Assembly: GCA_003254905.1 (NCBI GenBank)
Contig: QANU01099983.1
Coordinates: forward strand, 186,001 to 250,000
Direction: 5' to 3'
DNA: 64,000 nucleotides
Origin: Nissolia schottii
Taxonomy: Eukaryota; Streptophyta; Magnoliopsida; Fabales; Fabaceae
Of the stretch, positions 37,001-51,216 are shown one piece after another; the first letter of the stretch is position 1, and each line of letters opens with the position of its first letter. A program made the translations under genes and the position numbers. Below the pieces are notes generated by a model. That model saw nothing but the letters and a program-made list of their open reading frames with translations, was not told where the DNA came from and made no database searches.

Positions 37001-40000
37001 TTGTCAACCTAAAATTCAGTTTTCACTATAATGACAAGATAATTCAGTTTTCTCCATTTAACAAAAAAAAAATATATTTTTAATTAAAGATAAGATTATA
37101 ACTTATGAAAACTTTTTATCAAAATAAAAATCTTTTTTAACTAAAAGGGCATGGCTATACCGTAAAAAATGTTTGTTAACCCAAGATCCTTTTGCAACAA
37201 ACCAGACCTCCTTGGAAGGCCCAATTAACAACGGATGAAGCATGAGGCTGATAATCACCTGCCTGGAGTAGGTCAACCTAGAAGGCAGACCAAGCTCATG
37301 TGACACTAAACCCTATGGAAAATATCTTCTTATACGAGGAATATATTTTCCATCTCACATAAATAGTAACATCTCAGATGCACATTTTATATTTATTTCA
37401 ATATCTTATTTCGTGTCGTCATTTAGTTGAGTGTTGAAGTCCTCACACCTGCCCATTGCCGATTTCAAAAATCAGGCCAGTGAGGGAGGAGACATCATCA
37501 CCTTATCCCAGAATCGTAGTATCACTTCAATACATGTGTCACTACATATTTTTTTGTCACACTAAATGAAACTCATGTTTTTAGTGTGTTTCCAAAAATG
37601 ATGAGTTAGGATTGTAAGTAAAAATAAAAATTGTCCGATTAACTAGGGAAGATTCTCTCTTACCTTTTTCTTTAAAAATAAAAAGTAAAACAAAAATTAA
37701 GTTTTATTTTTTAAACACAGATGTAGATAATAAAAATCAATTCTCTCACTTAGTCTAACTATACTTACATTTTCTATCTTTATGGTGAGATTTATGCTTT
37801 AATAAGAGAATTGGTTGTACGTTATCCACATTTGTGTAGTACACGCAGTATTCTTATTTTATTTCTTTGAAAGATTGTTTTTCTAAAATACAATCAGAAT
37901 TCCCAACTTTTCCACGGCAAGATACACTGCAATGCTGATGATGGCCTTAATCCATCATCCATTTCCCATTGGGAGCTAAATCACCAACACCCTTTCTAAG
38001 AACATTGGCCTGATGCCATCATCCATTTATCGTTGCACTCTAAGCTGCCCCTTCCTAGGAAAGTTGTTTTGGGTTTCAAGCTCTAAAATTATCCTAGATT
38101 ATAGTTGTAACAATGTAATTCTTGCTGATGCAGCACAACACATGATTGGAAACGTCAACTTTTATTTTCAAATCAATGACATCATGTTTCCCAAATTCAA
38201 ACGATGAAACCAATATTTATTTTCTGTTAAGTCATATTTAATCTTTAAAGTTCCCAAACTCTAAAGTGAAAAAAAGTAACCCATCGTGTAAAATATGCCA
38301 GCTTGGAACCATGGCCTCAAATTGACATATATAGAATACTCCGAGTCCCAAGAAGAATGGCTCGGTTACTCTTAGTCTTGTCTTGTTACATTCAAGAAGA
38401 ATCAGATAAAGCTCACATTGATCAATGAAGACAGAAAAAAAATGTGACATAAAAATCCACTTTAATTTTGTAGCTAAGCCAAAAACAAGCATGTCTCCAA
38501 AGTTGATAGCATGCCATCATCCCCTCTTCATGTGTTAAAAACAAAAAAAAATTCGATTAATAAAAGTGAGAAGATGATCATGAACTTTAACTGAAAAGTC
38601 TCAAGGCTTTGTTTGTTATCATAGTTGTAAATGTAAATTGTTCTTCTTTTCCTGTATTCTTCTTCCACAGTTATTTTATTTTTCTGCATGCCTGTTGTAT
38701 AAAAAAAGGCTGCATAATGTCTCAGAAACTCCTATGAAAGGTCTATTTCCTTTTAGATAGATCATAGATATATTTCATTGTCACTGTTTTATATTTTCAT
38801 TTCCAGCTACCATTTCGAGGGAGCTATGAAAGATTTAACATAATTATTAGATTCCCCCTACCAAACTCTCTGCATATTGTTACATTTTACATTTATGTGT
38901 TATGTCAATTTATTACTACAGCATATACTGCAGCCTTATTGCTTTAGCAAGTTTGCTTGCTATACGTACAAGTAAACAGAAAATACGGTAGCATCATTGT
39001 TTGCCTTTGTTCTTTCGCAGTGAGAGAGGCACATATATACGGAGAAATTTTTTTTTATCCCTCAATACTTTAATTTTATGATGCCTAGATAAAAATGTTG
39101 TTTTTTCTATTTCAACTTCAATGATGTACAAAAAAATATAAAAATTTTATATTTTCATGTATTTATCATTCTATCTTGTCTATGGTACTAAAAGTTAGTC
39201 TCTTTTATTTTTATTTTTTTTTCATTATCAATTAATTCTTAGCTATATCTGCTTCTCTTTGAAATCATTGGAAAAAAGTGTGGGCAACATTGAGAAAAAG
39301 TAAAAGATGCTCTGTAACTTATAATTCTTTTCCCCCTATCCTAGCTGAAGGGCTATGCATACCTTTATTTCATCTCTAATCATTTTCAACCCCTGCACAC
39401 TAGAGTTTTTATAGAGGGAAAAAAGGGAGATGGATTTTTTTTTTTTGTGTTTTTTTTTTGCTTTTCCGAGGACATGGAACATGAGAATTTCTTTTGCTTT
39501 GTTTGTAATCAATTTGTCACTTTAATTTTGAAAGCTTTAATTCTATGAAGAGATCAAGATCAAATATTTATTTTGGCTGATGATAAAACCTTCATTCTTT
39601 TATGCAGAGGTTAGATTTTCATGCAGATTAGGATTTTCTTATGTTTAAAATGAAGTCATATTATGAAAGAGATAGACATAACAATTTTTAATAAATAGAA
39701 TCTCCATAAAATTTGTAGGTCCGATTAACATGTTTGTGTAGATGATCCTAATGCCTCTATTCTTGTTCTCATGATGCTAATTACTACTGCTAAGCAAAAT
39801 GGTTGGCATTTGGCAAAGCTTAACATGTTTAGCTTAGTGTTGTGAGCATAAGTTGCCTATGTTAAAACATGATAAAACATTCATTTCCTTCTACTCAATC
39901 ATTAAATTTTAAGAAATGGTTGTTAATATAATATAAGAGCTTTTATAGTCTAGTGGTTAAGAGTTTAATCATTGTCACCCTCAATTCTAAATATTATTCA

Positions 40001-40410
40001 TATTTTAATTCAAAAGAACTCTTGTATGCTAAAGATGTCAAGATATTAAACTATTCATTTTTCACTGGCCAAATATGTTTAACTAGAAATTAAACACAAG
40101 CATTTGTGCAGTTTCATAAACCTCTTTTTTTTGTTTTATTTTCTTTTTCTTCTTTTTCCTTCTTATGAAACAGGTCATGACAAATTAAGTGCTCAACTAC
40201 GGTAAGGCTTTAAAAAGAAGGAAATTGAGAGAAAAAGGACGAAGAATACATTATATGTTTTATGACAAAGGCCAATACATATAATAAATGCAGGACATGA
40301 CTACTGAACTCTTCTTGAAATTTAATTCATCTTTCTCCTTAGCAGTTAGTAACGTGTGCAAAACATTGCGCCGATATGATGATTGAAGAGTGCAATAGCG
40401 GTAGTAGTAC
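34040..40410. other. Long intergenic region, no gene seen
   Basis: About 6.4 kb, AT-rich. The first few hundred bases are 3' UTR of the cold-shock gene. A tRNA-derived SINE-like box A (TAGTCTAGTGGTTAAGAG) lies near 39947-39964. A minus-strand stretch near 37150-37300 reads like a decayed coding fragment, but its family is not recognised. Confidence 0.5.
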
Positions 40411-41351
40411 TCAATGGCCATGATGATGAGGGTGGTGAAGAGGAGAAGGCGCGGTGGCGTTAAACTGCAGCATCGGCGGAATAGGCGGTGGTAGCGTGGG
40501 TGGTGGGCATTGGTAACACTTGGTGAAGAGGCCAAATGTGTCAATTTGATGAACGAAATTGACCATGCTGGCCCATCCACCGAACCCAAAGCCCACCACT
40601 AGGACCCACACCACCACAAATATGTTGATCATATATGCTCCAACCCATCTTCCCATAAACTTGGGAGGTTGATCCACAGCATTCTGCATCATATATCATA
40701 GCCATTTAAATAATCAGTGCTAATAATGTACAATTATTCTATGTCATACAATTTTTTTAGATTAATTTCTATGTATTATCTCTCTAAAAAACTTTTAGAT
40801 TGATATTTAACTATAATTTTTTCTCTCGATAAGTAGTACTATGATTTCTTTCATTATCAAATCAATCTAAATCAGATAAAGAAGTACAACATGAAATTAT
40901 TTGAGGCTAAACAATACAATGTTCAACCATAGTATCTAACTATATGTTACTATAATTTTTAAGGAAAATGTTATTTATATTCATGGGATATGAGATATTA
41001 TATCTGACTCACACCCTATTTATCATTAAATGAGATTCCACGAAGTTACGAGACTTATTTAAATTTCATCCAATAACAAATAAAGTTTGAGTCGAACACA
41101 CGTTAATGTGACAATACAATACCGAATGATAACTTCAATGCATATAAAATATTTTATTATTTTGGCTAGTTGAATTAATGAAGATAGAAAAATAATACAC
41201 GGTTGGGAAGGAAGAAATCGGGTGAAAATATATATATATATATATTAAATGATAGGTTTAGGAGAAAATCCCGGGTCTGGTCTGGTAAGACGGTGACCAT
41301 ACGTTAACACCTCACAATCACAGTTTTATCCCTTCCCCTTATCCTTATTTT

Positions 41352-41382
<31 letters not shown>

Positions 41383-44300
41383 TCTTTTGCTTTTGGTTTT
41401 GGTCTTGGTCATACAGTAAAAGCAAACAGTAAATAATCCATAGCAAAACTTAGTACTTAGAAACAATGAACGGAATAAATTCCTATCACTGCTGTTGCTG
41501 GGTCCTTAGCTGTGCTATACTATGCTATATATGCTGCTCAGTCAAACTATATATATGTGTGTGTGTGGCTCAGAAAAATAAGTATCAGGGACTTGGCTGA
41601 ACCTACATATGGCCCACCCTTTCTGCTACTTAAAAAAATAATTGTGAAGGGTTTGAATTAGGCTTTATTCTAAAAGTATTACTCAATATATTTAATTATA
41701 ATTATGTTCAAATACATAGCAAGTAAAAGTTACATATAAAATGAATAGAAGGCAGTCATGAATTCTTATATGTTATTTTATATCAAAATTTATTTTTGTG
41801 TTTGTTCATAACGTGAAAAATATAGGCAATTGCAGTTATAAAAGTAACATGTGAAGTGAGGAATGATATAGAAGGAACCTGGCGGGCGGAGGCAGATTTG
41901 AAGGTGAAGATGTGGGCGAGGGCAGGGATGATATAGACGGTGAAGCTGACGAGGAGGGAGCCGACGGTGGAGTTGATGGGGCCGAAGAACGGGAAGACGA
42001 TGGCCAAGAACCATATCGGTATCACCACCGGCAGCCTCACCAGGGCACGCTTGCACAGGCTCTTGCACTCGTGCATCCCTATTGCTTTCTCCCACACAAA
42101 GTACAATGGCGTGCATGCAAACCCAAATGTTATAAACTGCAATAATTAATATTCCCAAATTCACAATTAATTAGCAATTTTATTTTTTTTTTATATTTAT
42201 TTTTACTTAATTATTAGTGTAATCCACGGTATACACACATTGTGTGTATACAGCAGTACTATAGTTAGCTCCTGCATGCATGGATATTTATTTATTGTAT
42301 GGTATGTCATAATTTTGCTAGATTTTACTTTGGTTTCTATTCATCACCATCCAGTTATTCACGAAAATATTAGGATGGCATTTGAATTTTACAACGTTTG
42401 CGCAACCTCACTCACATTAGTGTAAGGTTTGCCATGGCCCCACACCGATGTAAGAGGTGTAGTTGATGACGACAAGTTTGTGTAATTATTTTGGAACCCA
42501 AATTAAGTTATCATATTGTTACACAAATTTAATGAGTGAATAGATTACCTGGTGGATAAGCATTAAAATGACAGCCATGTCTCTGAAGGGAGATTTAGGG
42601 AGGAGAGCAAAAGCGTTGGAGTGATTAAGAAGCATGTCCCCAAACGCCCAATACACTGCTGCTGCCGATGGAAGGGTCAGTGTCAGCACATACACTGTTG
42701 CCACTAAGTATATTGCCTTAAACTTCTGTGGCTTCCACATCGCATGCATTATCTCCCTGCACCACCAACATTACTTATTACTTCTTTTCATTTTTCCTCA
42801 TTTAATTTCATGGACATAATTTATATCCCTACGTCCCAAAATTGGACATGACCTTACTTGCCTTTCAACACGCTACTCTTGTGCAATTAAAAGTTACCGG
42901 CCTTATGTTATGTGTCACATCATACAAGTTACCTTGTGTTGTCCTTGATACCACTACTATTTTTTAATAGTGAATAGAAGAGAATATGTGAAAGGGGTGG
43001 GAATATTTTGGGCCTAAGGCTTAGGCTTCCCGAGATAAAAAAAAATAAAAAATAAAAAAGTGTCACCTTTTTTTGCTTCCCACGCCTATCAAGGGTAAAT
43101 TCAGGACATTTTTTTGCCTTTTTGGATAGAAAATAATGCATTTCAGGTCCCAAAATTCCATATACATTAATGTAATTACATGAATGAATAAATATAAAAT
43201 AAAAGAGAGAGAAAAAGAAAAGGACTTAAAATGAGTGAATAGATCCTTAGTCAGATTATGTCTAGAGAGGCCAAAGGTTATGTCACTATCAAAAAAACGA
43301 AGTTAAGACCCAAATTGTTGCATGGTTATTTCGCTTTCCCACTATTGTGGCACTATTTTAATTTAGCTAGACATAGCAACTAGTGATTCGTCAAAAGCCA
43401 AAGCCAAAGCCAACAAGGGAGAATAAAAATACATGAATTATATATCTATATATTTATATATTATTATTATTATTATATATGTGGAGAGTGTCTTACACAG
43501 TAACAGCATGTCCCCCGAATGTGTAGAGAATGTTTGTGGCCCCAGTAAAATACAAAACCAACTTGGCTGGACCAGAATGCCTAACTCCTTCCACCTACGC
43601 TTAGTAACATTTCAAATATATCATACTGTTATAATGATGTATTTATTTAACATATGCTTTTTTATTATATACTATAGTTTAATATTATGAATGATAATGA
43701 ATAATTACCTGGCCGTGAAGGAGAGAGGCAACAGTGAGATACCAAGCAGTGTAAGTGGTCATGAGGAGGCCCAAAAAGGACCAGATTCTGTAGTTGTGAA
43801 AGGAAGGAATAAAGACAGTGGTGGCACAGCATGCTCCGAAGATATAAGTCCAAGTCCTCTTGTCCAAATTGTCATTTATGTAATATATGTTACTGTTTCA
43901 CAACAACATTAAAACTATTATTCATACATATCCCCAATGAAAGTTGCAGCAGCAGGTAGATTATTATTATCAGAGATTGCATGTGATGTTGTTTCCCTAG
44001 CTTCATAAATCTAAGAGTTAAAATATATATATATATATATATATATATGTTATACTATAGTAATAAAACAGAACTGATTTAATTTAGATTGGGAGCAGGT
44101 AGGTACCAACCTTGCACAAGCTATAAGTTGGATAACAGATCCAAACAGAAGAAATGTGCAGTTAAATGCCAAACCCACGTTTCTCCAATGCTTCCCCAAT
44201 AGCCCATCAAGAACCTCAAACCACTGCCATATAACAAACATAATTACAAATTTAGTTTCCCAATCAAAACTTGAATACACCACTATGTTTGCTTTTCAGA

Positions 44301-44966
44301 TAGAAACACCTCTAATTAATTTTAAAGTTTTAAAAGTGAGAATTTTTTTTTTACTTTTAGTAATTGCTATAATTAATTCCAAGTGTTCTCACTTCCCTTG
44401 ATTGTTTTATGTCAAAACACCTAATATCGATCTCTCGCTTCTAGCGCAACAAAATTGATTTTAAGTGTTTTCACCTAAAACACACCGAGCATGTTGTGAA
44501 TAAATGTAATGGAGATAAATCAAGTTAATGAACCTGGATGACATGGTTTCTGAAGTTAACTTTTTCCCTCTCCTTTCTGGTTCTGTACTCAAGATAGAGA
44601 ATGCTGATGAGGTAAGCGGTCCAGCTACCAAGCAAGCCATAGAAGAGTTGGAAAAGAATGCCAGAAAGCATTCCCAGCTGAGAAAATGAGTATGGCAATG
44701 TAAGCAGAACTTGTGCCACCTGCAAACAGTAACATGGTATATGCATAACATGAGCAAAACCATAACAGAAAAACACTAATGCAGAACACAACCACCACAG
44801 AACCGACCTGGTTGGAAGCGCAGCTAAACCAGGCATCATAAACAGAACCACCGTGCCACAAGAAGCTTGAGAGCTTGGATTTGATGTCCTTGGGCTTCCC
44901 TTCAGTTTCCATCTCAACATAGTTCCCAGCTATCGCTGTGTCCACCACCTTATCTGATGATGCCAT
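40411..44966 (-). CDS. AUX1/LAX auxin influx carrier, eight exons
   Basis: AUX/LAX proteins are plasma-membrane proton symporters of the amino-acid permease superfamily that import indole-3-acetic acid. Exons on the minus strand: 44966-44808, 44719-44534, 44223-44111, 43892-43709, 43594-43497, 42756-42549, 42136-41879 and 40683-40411; all joins keep frame with GT-AG borders, giving 492 residues, the family size. Hallmarks are SSFLWHGGSVYDAWFSCASN, LPYSFSQLGMLSGI, GNIYYIND-type SNIYYINDNLDKRTW, GGHAVTVEIMHAMW and the His-rich tail (HHPHHHGH). About ten membrane segments are visible. No breaks seen. In Arabidopsis LAX2 (At2g21050) sits beside CSP4, as here beside the cold-shock gene, so it is probably LAX2-like. 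Confidence 0.95.
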
Positions 44967-45177
44967 TCTGTTTCCTCTGCTTTCTCTGATCCCTATCTAT
45001 GTGGATATCACTTGCACTTTTCCTTTTCTATTTGGCTTATGGTGTCTACTCTCACCTTTATTGGGGGGGCGACTTCGTCTTCTGATGGATTCTCTTTGAT
45101 GGTGGAACAAGTTGAATGGTGGGGTTGAGGTTTCAAGGGAAAGGGGAGAGTATGGAGAGTTGTTGTGAAGTGGTGGG

Positions 45178-45186
45178 TTTATATAC
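45178..45186 (-). promoter_or_regulatory. TATA box of the AUX/LAX gene
   Basis: TATATAAAC on the minus strand, about 212 bases before the ATG. The leader between is CT-rich on the minus strand. Confidence 0.6.
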
Positions 45187-46457
45187 ACAGAGGACACAAC
45201 ACAAAAGGGTTCTCCAAGGCTGAGTTAGACTCTGTATGAAAGCGGTTGTTGAGAGAGAGCAGCTCAGCTGTCTTGGGAACCGAGTCAATCCACTTTTTGT
45301 TACTAGCAATACCAATGTTATTTCAACATATTCTTACTTCACTCTAAAATTAATTTCGATGCGAACTGAAATTTAAGTACAGGCTAAGACTTTTTCTTTC
45401 CCTAATGGCTCTTAATATTTAGAATAATATTATTTAAATTACTCAAAAAATATTTACATCTTATTACTTTTCTCCCAATATATTACGAAGTGCACTTCAC
45501 ACAAAATAGACCCTATAATATATTGCGGTCCAAATAACATTTATCTGTAACATTTAAAAGATACCAATTATTATATTTCAAAAATAATATAAATAATATT
45601 ATTCTAAGGAGAGAACTAAAACTAAAAAGCTCCTTTGGCGGTCTTGTGCAAAATGCCTTGGTCATGGAGCCCCCTTTTGTAATTATAACTTTTGTTTGTT
45701 ATTTACTACCTTAATGCTCACGTCTTGGTTTGATTAGGCTCATGTCATTTAGTAAGGTAATGAACGCAGATAAACATTTATTTAAAGTAAGAGTAAAAAG
45801 CTCTGAAATCCCATATATATACATATTTTAACTAGGCCACTTAGGGAGCGTGATTGGCTTGTCCGCACGAGCGGGTCTCTCGCTTCTCGAGCTAATTATC
45901 ATCATAATTTGTTGTCAATATTCAACTAAATAATCAACTTCATCTTCACTATTCTCTGTATTGGAACTCAATTTGCCATCTTGTGACCCTATTCTTTAAT
46001 ACATGCCTGCAACATCAGAGTAGCCAACTATACTATACTACTCTTTTTATATTTATTATAGAGCTCAATTAACACAAGTTTTTTTTGTCCTTGCTCCAAT
46101 GTTTACTCAAGTGGATTTGACTCTCTAGTTTGAATGGTTCTACAATTACCAAAGCTGAATCATAGATGGCACAAATGAAATAATTACTAGTACCAACTTC
46201 CTCCACATTTTTTTTTATCATAACCTTAATTAATTGGTGGCACACATATATTTTCCCTATGGTTAAGGAATTTACATGTGGAAAACAGAAGGGTTAAACA
46301 CGGCACATTAACTTAAGTTTGCTCGAGAACGTGGTGAAAAATCTATTGGAAGAGAGGACAAAAAGTAGTAATAGAAAAGAAAGAAGAAAAGAAAAATTGA
46401 GAAGCAAGGGAGGAGTAAATTTTACCAACAATAGTTACGTTTGATACAAGTGATAGT
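45187..46457. other. AUX/LAX upstream region
   Basis: AT-rich promoter-side DNA with no gene seen. Individual auxin-response motifs were not identified with confidence. Confidence 0.45.
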
Positions 46458-46462
46458 ATAGG

Positions 46463-46960
46463 TGTTATAGACTGGGTTATTAAGGCCCATCTTGGAACCT
46501 AAACCCGAAGGTCTGCGGATTAACCCGACTCGAGTTACCACCTCGCCAACGATCAGAGAGATTGTTACCCCATGATATCCTCCCTCTAGGGATCAACGCT
46601 CCACGATCCTCGGATGAGAGATTATCACCCCGTGATATCCTCCCTCCAGGGAGCAACACTCCACAATCCTCAAAGGCGAGATTCTCACCCCGTGATATCC
46701 TCCCTCCAGGGAATAACGCTCCACGATCCTAGGAGGCCAACTCAACGGAAAGATCCTGAGGATAGCAGAATTTATGGCCACCACTCAGGTATTCAAACCT
46801 AAGCAGCACACCAAGTACGCCAAAACCCATCTCCCCCTCTGATTCCCCTATTGCTTTGAACATTCACTAAATTGAGCGTCGGAGTCCATGCAAGTACTCG
46901 TCCTGGAAACCCCGAACCCGCAGATGAGCTCTAGGATCTAAATTGTACCCCCTCGGTACA
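46463..46960 (+). repeat. 5' LTR (498 bp)
   Basis: Contains three tandem ~60-bp units centred on GATATCCTCCCTCCAGGG and CAACGCTCCACGATCCT. Confidence 0.85.
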
Positions 46961-48278
46961 TTGGAGCCGTCTGTGGAGACTTTTTACGACATCTCACACC
47001 TTTTTTGGACCCTGAAGAATCTCTACCACCATGCCACCCAAACACACCTGAAGAATCAAATTCGCGTTGCGGCTGAGAAAGGCAAGAAGGATGTGGAGCG
47101 GAAACAAAAATAAATCATACAAGAGGCTCGAGAGAGAGCGCCACATCGACGGTCTTAACCGCAGTGATGGCCAAAGTCAATCATTAACAAATGAAGAGGC
47201 ACAAGAATGGTGTACAAGGTGTCCGCGAAAGTAAATACCCACAATGCTGAAAAAGCACACACCAGGATGAGGAAGATGAAAGGGAAGGAGAACCACCCTT
47301 TTGTAGATGAAATTCTCAACACGATGCCCGCACACGGTTTTCGTCCTCCCACGAAAATGGGACCGTATGATGAGACCACAGACCCTCAGCATCACTTAGA
47401 TGCTTTTGGTCACAAGATGGTGTTGGACGGAGTCTCAGACGTCATCCAATGCAAATCGTTCCTGGTTACTCTAAGGAAAGGAGCTTTAGTGTGGTTTAAT
47501 CCACTTCCACCCAAGTGCATCCAACCCTTCGATGATCTGGCAGAGCATTTTCTGGCTAACTTAACCACACGAAGGACAAAACCTAAGACGGTAGTAAGCC
47601 TCTTAGGAGTAATACAAAGAGGAATGGGTTGCTCCGCCAATACCTGGACCGTTTCTACCAAGAATGCGCCCGGGTAGAAGATTTGCAACCACAGACAGTA
47701 CTAATGGGCCTCAAGAATGGGCTCAAAAAGGGTAGCCCATTTGTGAAGAATTTATCTAAAAGACTTCTGCGGAGTTTGATAAAGATACAAGAGCGGGCCG
47801 AGAAGTACTTATATCAAGAAGAAGGATTCCCAATACTTTTCATGGTCAAGCACCAATACTTTTCATGGTCAAGCATTAGAAAAAACAGTTGAAAAAAAGG
47901 GTAAAGAAATAATTCCCCTGAACTGATCACTCGGGTGTCGACAACAATCCGCAGAAAGAAAAATTACATAAGCCCGATGCAAAATCGAGAGCAATAAAAT
48001 AACCAAGTCATAAGCCCGGTACAAAATCGAGAGCAATAAAATAACCAAGTCATAAGTCTAGTACAAAACCAAGAGCAATAAAATAACCAAGTCATAAGCC
48101 CGGTACCAAACTGAGAGCAATAAAATCATAAAATGCATAAGCTCCCACGGAACAAATTCATATTATCATACGTCTCTAATACCACGGAACCATCTTCCAC
48201 GGAACAAATTCGAGATGACACACATGTATCTAACTCGAACCACAAAGCTTCACTCCGCATTCCGAGCTGGGGGGCTCT

Positions 48279-48715
48279 TGTTATAGACTGTGCCATTAAG
48301 GCCCATCTTGGAACCTAAACTTGAAGGTCTGCGGATCAACCCGACCCGAGTTATCATCTCGCTAATGATCAGAGAGATTCTTGCCCCATGATATCCTCCC
48401 TCCAGGGAACAACGCTGCACGATCCTCGGAGGAGAAATTCTTGCCCCGTGATATCCTCCCTCCAGGGAGCAACGCTCCACGATCCTCGGAGGCCAACTCA
48501 ACGGAAAGATCCCCGGGATAGCTGAATTTACAGCCACCACTCAGGTATTTAAACCTAAGCAGCACACCAAGTACGCCAGAACCCATCTCCCCTCTGATTC
48601 CCCTATTGCTTTGAACATTCACTAAATTGAGCGTCAGAGTCCTTACAGGTACCCGTCCCGGCAACCCCGAACCCGCAGAGGAGCTCCAGGATCCAAATTG
48701 TACCCCCTCAGTACA
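48279..48715 (+). repeat. 3' LTR (437 bp)
   Basis: As the 5' LTR, but with two of the ~60-bp units, which accounts for the length difference. Confidence 0.85.
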
Positions 48716-48720
48716 ATAGG

Positions 48721-50131
48721 GGACAGAAACAAAAAATTTATGTCTCCTAGATTCTAATTTTGTATCTCTTTTGTCCTAATTTCATTGAAGTAAAATAAAT
48801 ATAAACAAAAAAATTGATTTTTTTATTTCTATCCTCTGTCATGTCACTGATATCAAACACAACTTAATTATTTAGTCACGAGTTTAATATTTGATAGTAT
48901 GTATAGAAAATACTTCATTAAAAGAAGCATATCCACTTTGCTAATCTCTAAACCTCAAAAAAAAAAGATTAATTGTTGACCGCGAAAGACATCTCTTCAA
49001 AAACAAAAAAGGAAAGGAGTGAAGAGGAAATAATAACACAGTAGACCACATGATTGCAGCCAAACGGGCGTGGTCTCTTTGCAAAGTCGAAGAAAGCTGC
49101 TTTTATCACATGGCCAACTCGAGAATCCCTTCCACCAAAATTCCGTTGCTCAAACCCCAATTCAAACCCATTATTTCCACATGCAAAATTAATATAATGG
49201 CATATAGGGGATTGAACTAGGACAAATACATGGACAAACATTGGTAGAATTGTTAGATCATGTGCCCTTGCCTAGCTGCACCTCTTCCATTTTTAATATT
49301 TATGCATGATTTTTCTTGGTATCCCTAATATTCTCTAATGTCTCCTTGAAACTATAAATATTCTATGTATTTTTTTTTTATCTCCATAATCCTATAGATT
49401 CTCTCTCTTTTTTTTTTCTCCAAATGAAAAATGATATCACATAAGATTTTAATTTATTATTCTCATCTCAAATGAAACAAATAAGTAGAGCCAAACTTTT
49501 GCTTAAGTTCTGTCATACATTTATTCGGCAATTTTACATCTTTAAAAGCTACTCAGAAATGCAACACACTTCAAAAGTTGGTAAAAAAAAAGCACTTCAA
49601 TTCTTTCACCCCTCGTTTTCTTTGTCTTGAAATTTTCTGACAGTGGTCCAAAAATACTTTGAGCTAGGAAAAGTTACCAGCCTTCAAATTTGTCTCTTTT
49701 TTTAATAAAAAAAAATAAAAGAATTTGAATGAGTTGGCTAAAGATGTCACTGATTATTCTCCTTCCTCTCATGATGATAAACCATGATGAGTTTGTCTTT
49801 TTTATGGAATTAAGATATGAAAATCATTTGCCTAGCGGTGGTGTTGATCATGCTATCAGAAGAAATTTAAAAAAAAAAATGTCAAAAATTGAAAAAAGGG
49901 AAGCATGACTTGAAGCTTCAAAAAAGCACATTTTTTTTTTGAAACTTCTTTTTCAACAAAACATATTCATGAAGAATGTTGGAAGCCCCCACATCAAATT
50001 TCTCTATAATGGGACCAGAAACATTCCCTGTGATTAGTGTCTCCTTGACCACCCTCCCAGTTCTATTGCATAATTCATACCCCTTATAATAATAATAATA
50101 ATAATTATTATTATTATTATTATTATTGTTA

Positions 50132-50165
<34 letters not shown>

Positions 50166-51216
50166 GATTATGATGGCTTTCTATACAGTTTTGTTCAAAT
50201 GTATATAATTCTTAGCAATAATCAACACGCTTTTGCACTTCCTTGATTTAACCATTCATCTATTGATTGGAATTTCCCTTGAGTGTCAGGTGAATTGGTG
50301 GTTAACGTGGGTGTTTGCATAATTAGCACATTCAGTCTATGTTGTGCACGTTTTGAACCAATTTCGAAGCAAAATGATGTTAAGGGCAAATTCCATTTTT
50401 TTCTCTGATTCAATTATGACTAATGAGTTTTGCTGTAGCCAATTTCCAAGAATAGCCTTATTTTATAATTTGGTAGTAGTATTATATATTTTTTCATGAA
50501 ATAGTTTGCTTCATGTTTAAGATATGCATCAATATGAAGAATAGGACCAGTTAACACTAACAACATTTTGTGTCATTTTTGTTTGAACTTAATTTTCATT
50601 ATAAACAACAAAATTGATTGGTGACTATGAAAATTGCAAATCAATTGAGAAAAGACTTACTAGACAAGGCATGCTATTGCAACCATTGTGTTTCATGAGT
50701 TGTGTCACATAGTCCTTAATTAAGGTAGGGGACCATAGATGAAAAGTTGCATTGTTCTATTTCAAATGATAAGTTTTTTGAGACACAAACAAAGATTTTT
50801 TTTTCAAGTGTTTTAACTACTGCATGCTTGTTTTTGTCTAGGTTGCCTGCTAAAGTTGGTAGCAAGCTATGCTGTTTAGTGTTGAAGCTGCTTAAAGATC
50901 TTGAGAAGAAGTCAAACCTATAGAAAGAGCAATGATTTTTATTTTATTTTTTTTTCAAATCCATTCCTCAAATTTGGTTAAAGGTTTTAGAGAGAACTTC
51001 ATTGATGCTAACCGCTCAATGTGCTTATATTAGTTTGGCAAAGTGATCATACCATAATCATGGTTCAAATTCCACTCTCAATTTCAAGCATGCAGTTCAA
51101 GCTTTCGTGTTAAAACTAAGCTATGAAATATGAAACTATATTTTATCTCCTTATGCTTAAACATGTGAGGAAAAATTGGCCCTTAGGATTACTTTATTTA
51201 GTGATTAAAACTCGAG
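48721..51216. other. Intergenic, AT-rich
   Basis: Contains an (AAT)n/(ATT)n run near 50085-50165. A SINE-like word (GGTTCAAATTCC) lies near 51060. No gene seen. Confidence 0.5.

Larger units (their letters stand above)
46463..48715 (+). mobile_element. Short non-autonomous LTR retrotransposon with gag remnant
   Basis: LTRs at 46463-46960 and 48279-48715 both begin TGTTATAGACTG and end GTACA. The 5-bp target duplication ATAGG flanks both sides (46458-46462 and 48716-48720). A primer-binding-type TTGGAGCCGTCTGTGG follows the first LTR, and a purine-rich AGCTGGGGGG precedes the second. The interior (about 47200-47890) resembles a Ty3/gypsy retrotransposon gag region (ALVWFNPLPP; LADLT-type LANLTT; FYQECARVEDL). 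There is no protease, reverse transcriptase or integrase, so it is broken and depends on relatives. The Tat-like lineage is inferred from the primer site. The LTRs differ moderately, so it is not very recent. Confidence 0.85.

Noticed and set aside
44997-45315. Short minus-strand open frames upstream of the AUX/LAX start
   Set aside because: They lie in the leader and core promoter of the carrier gene.
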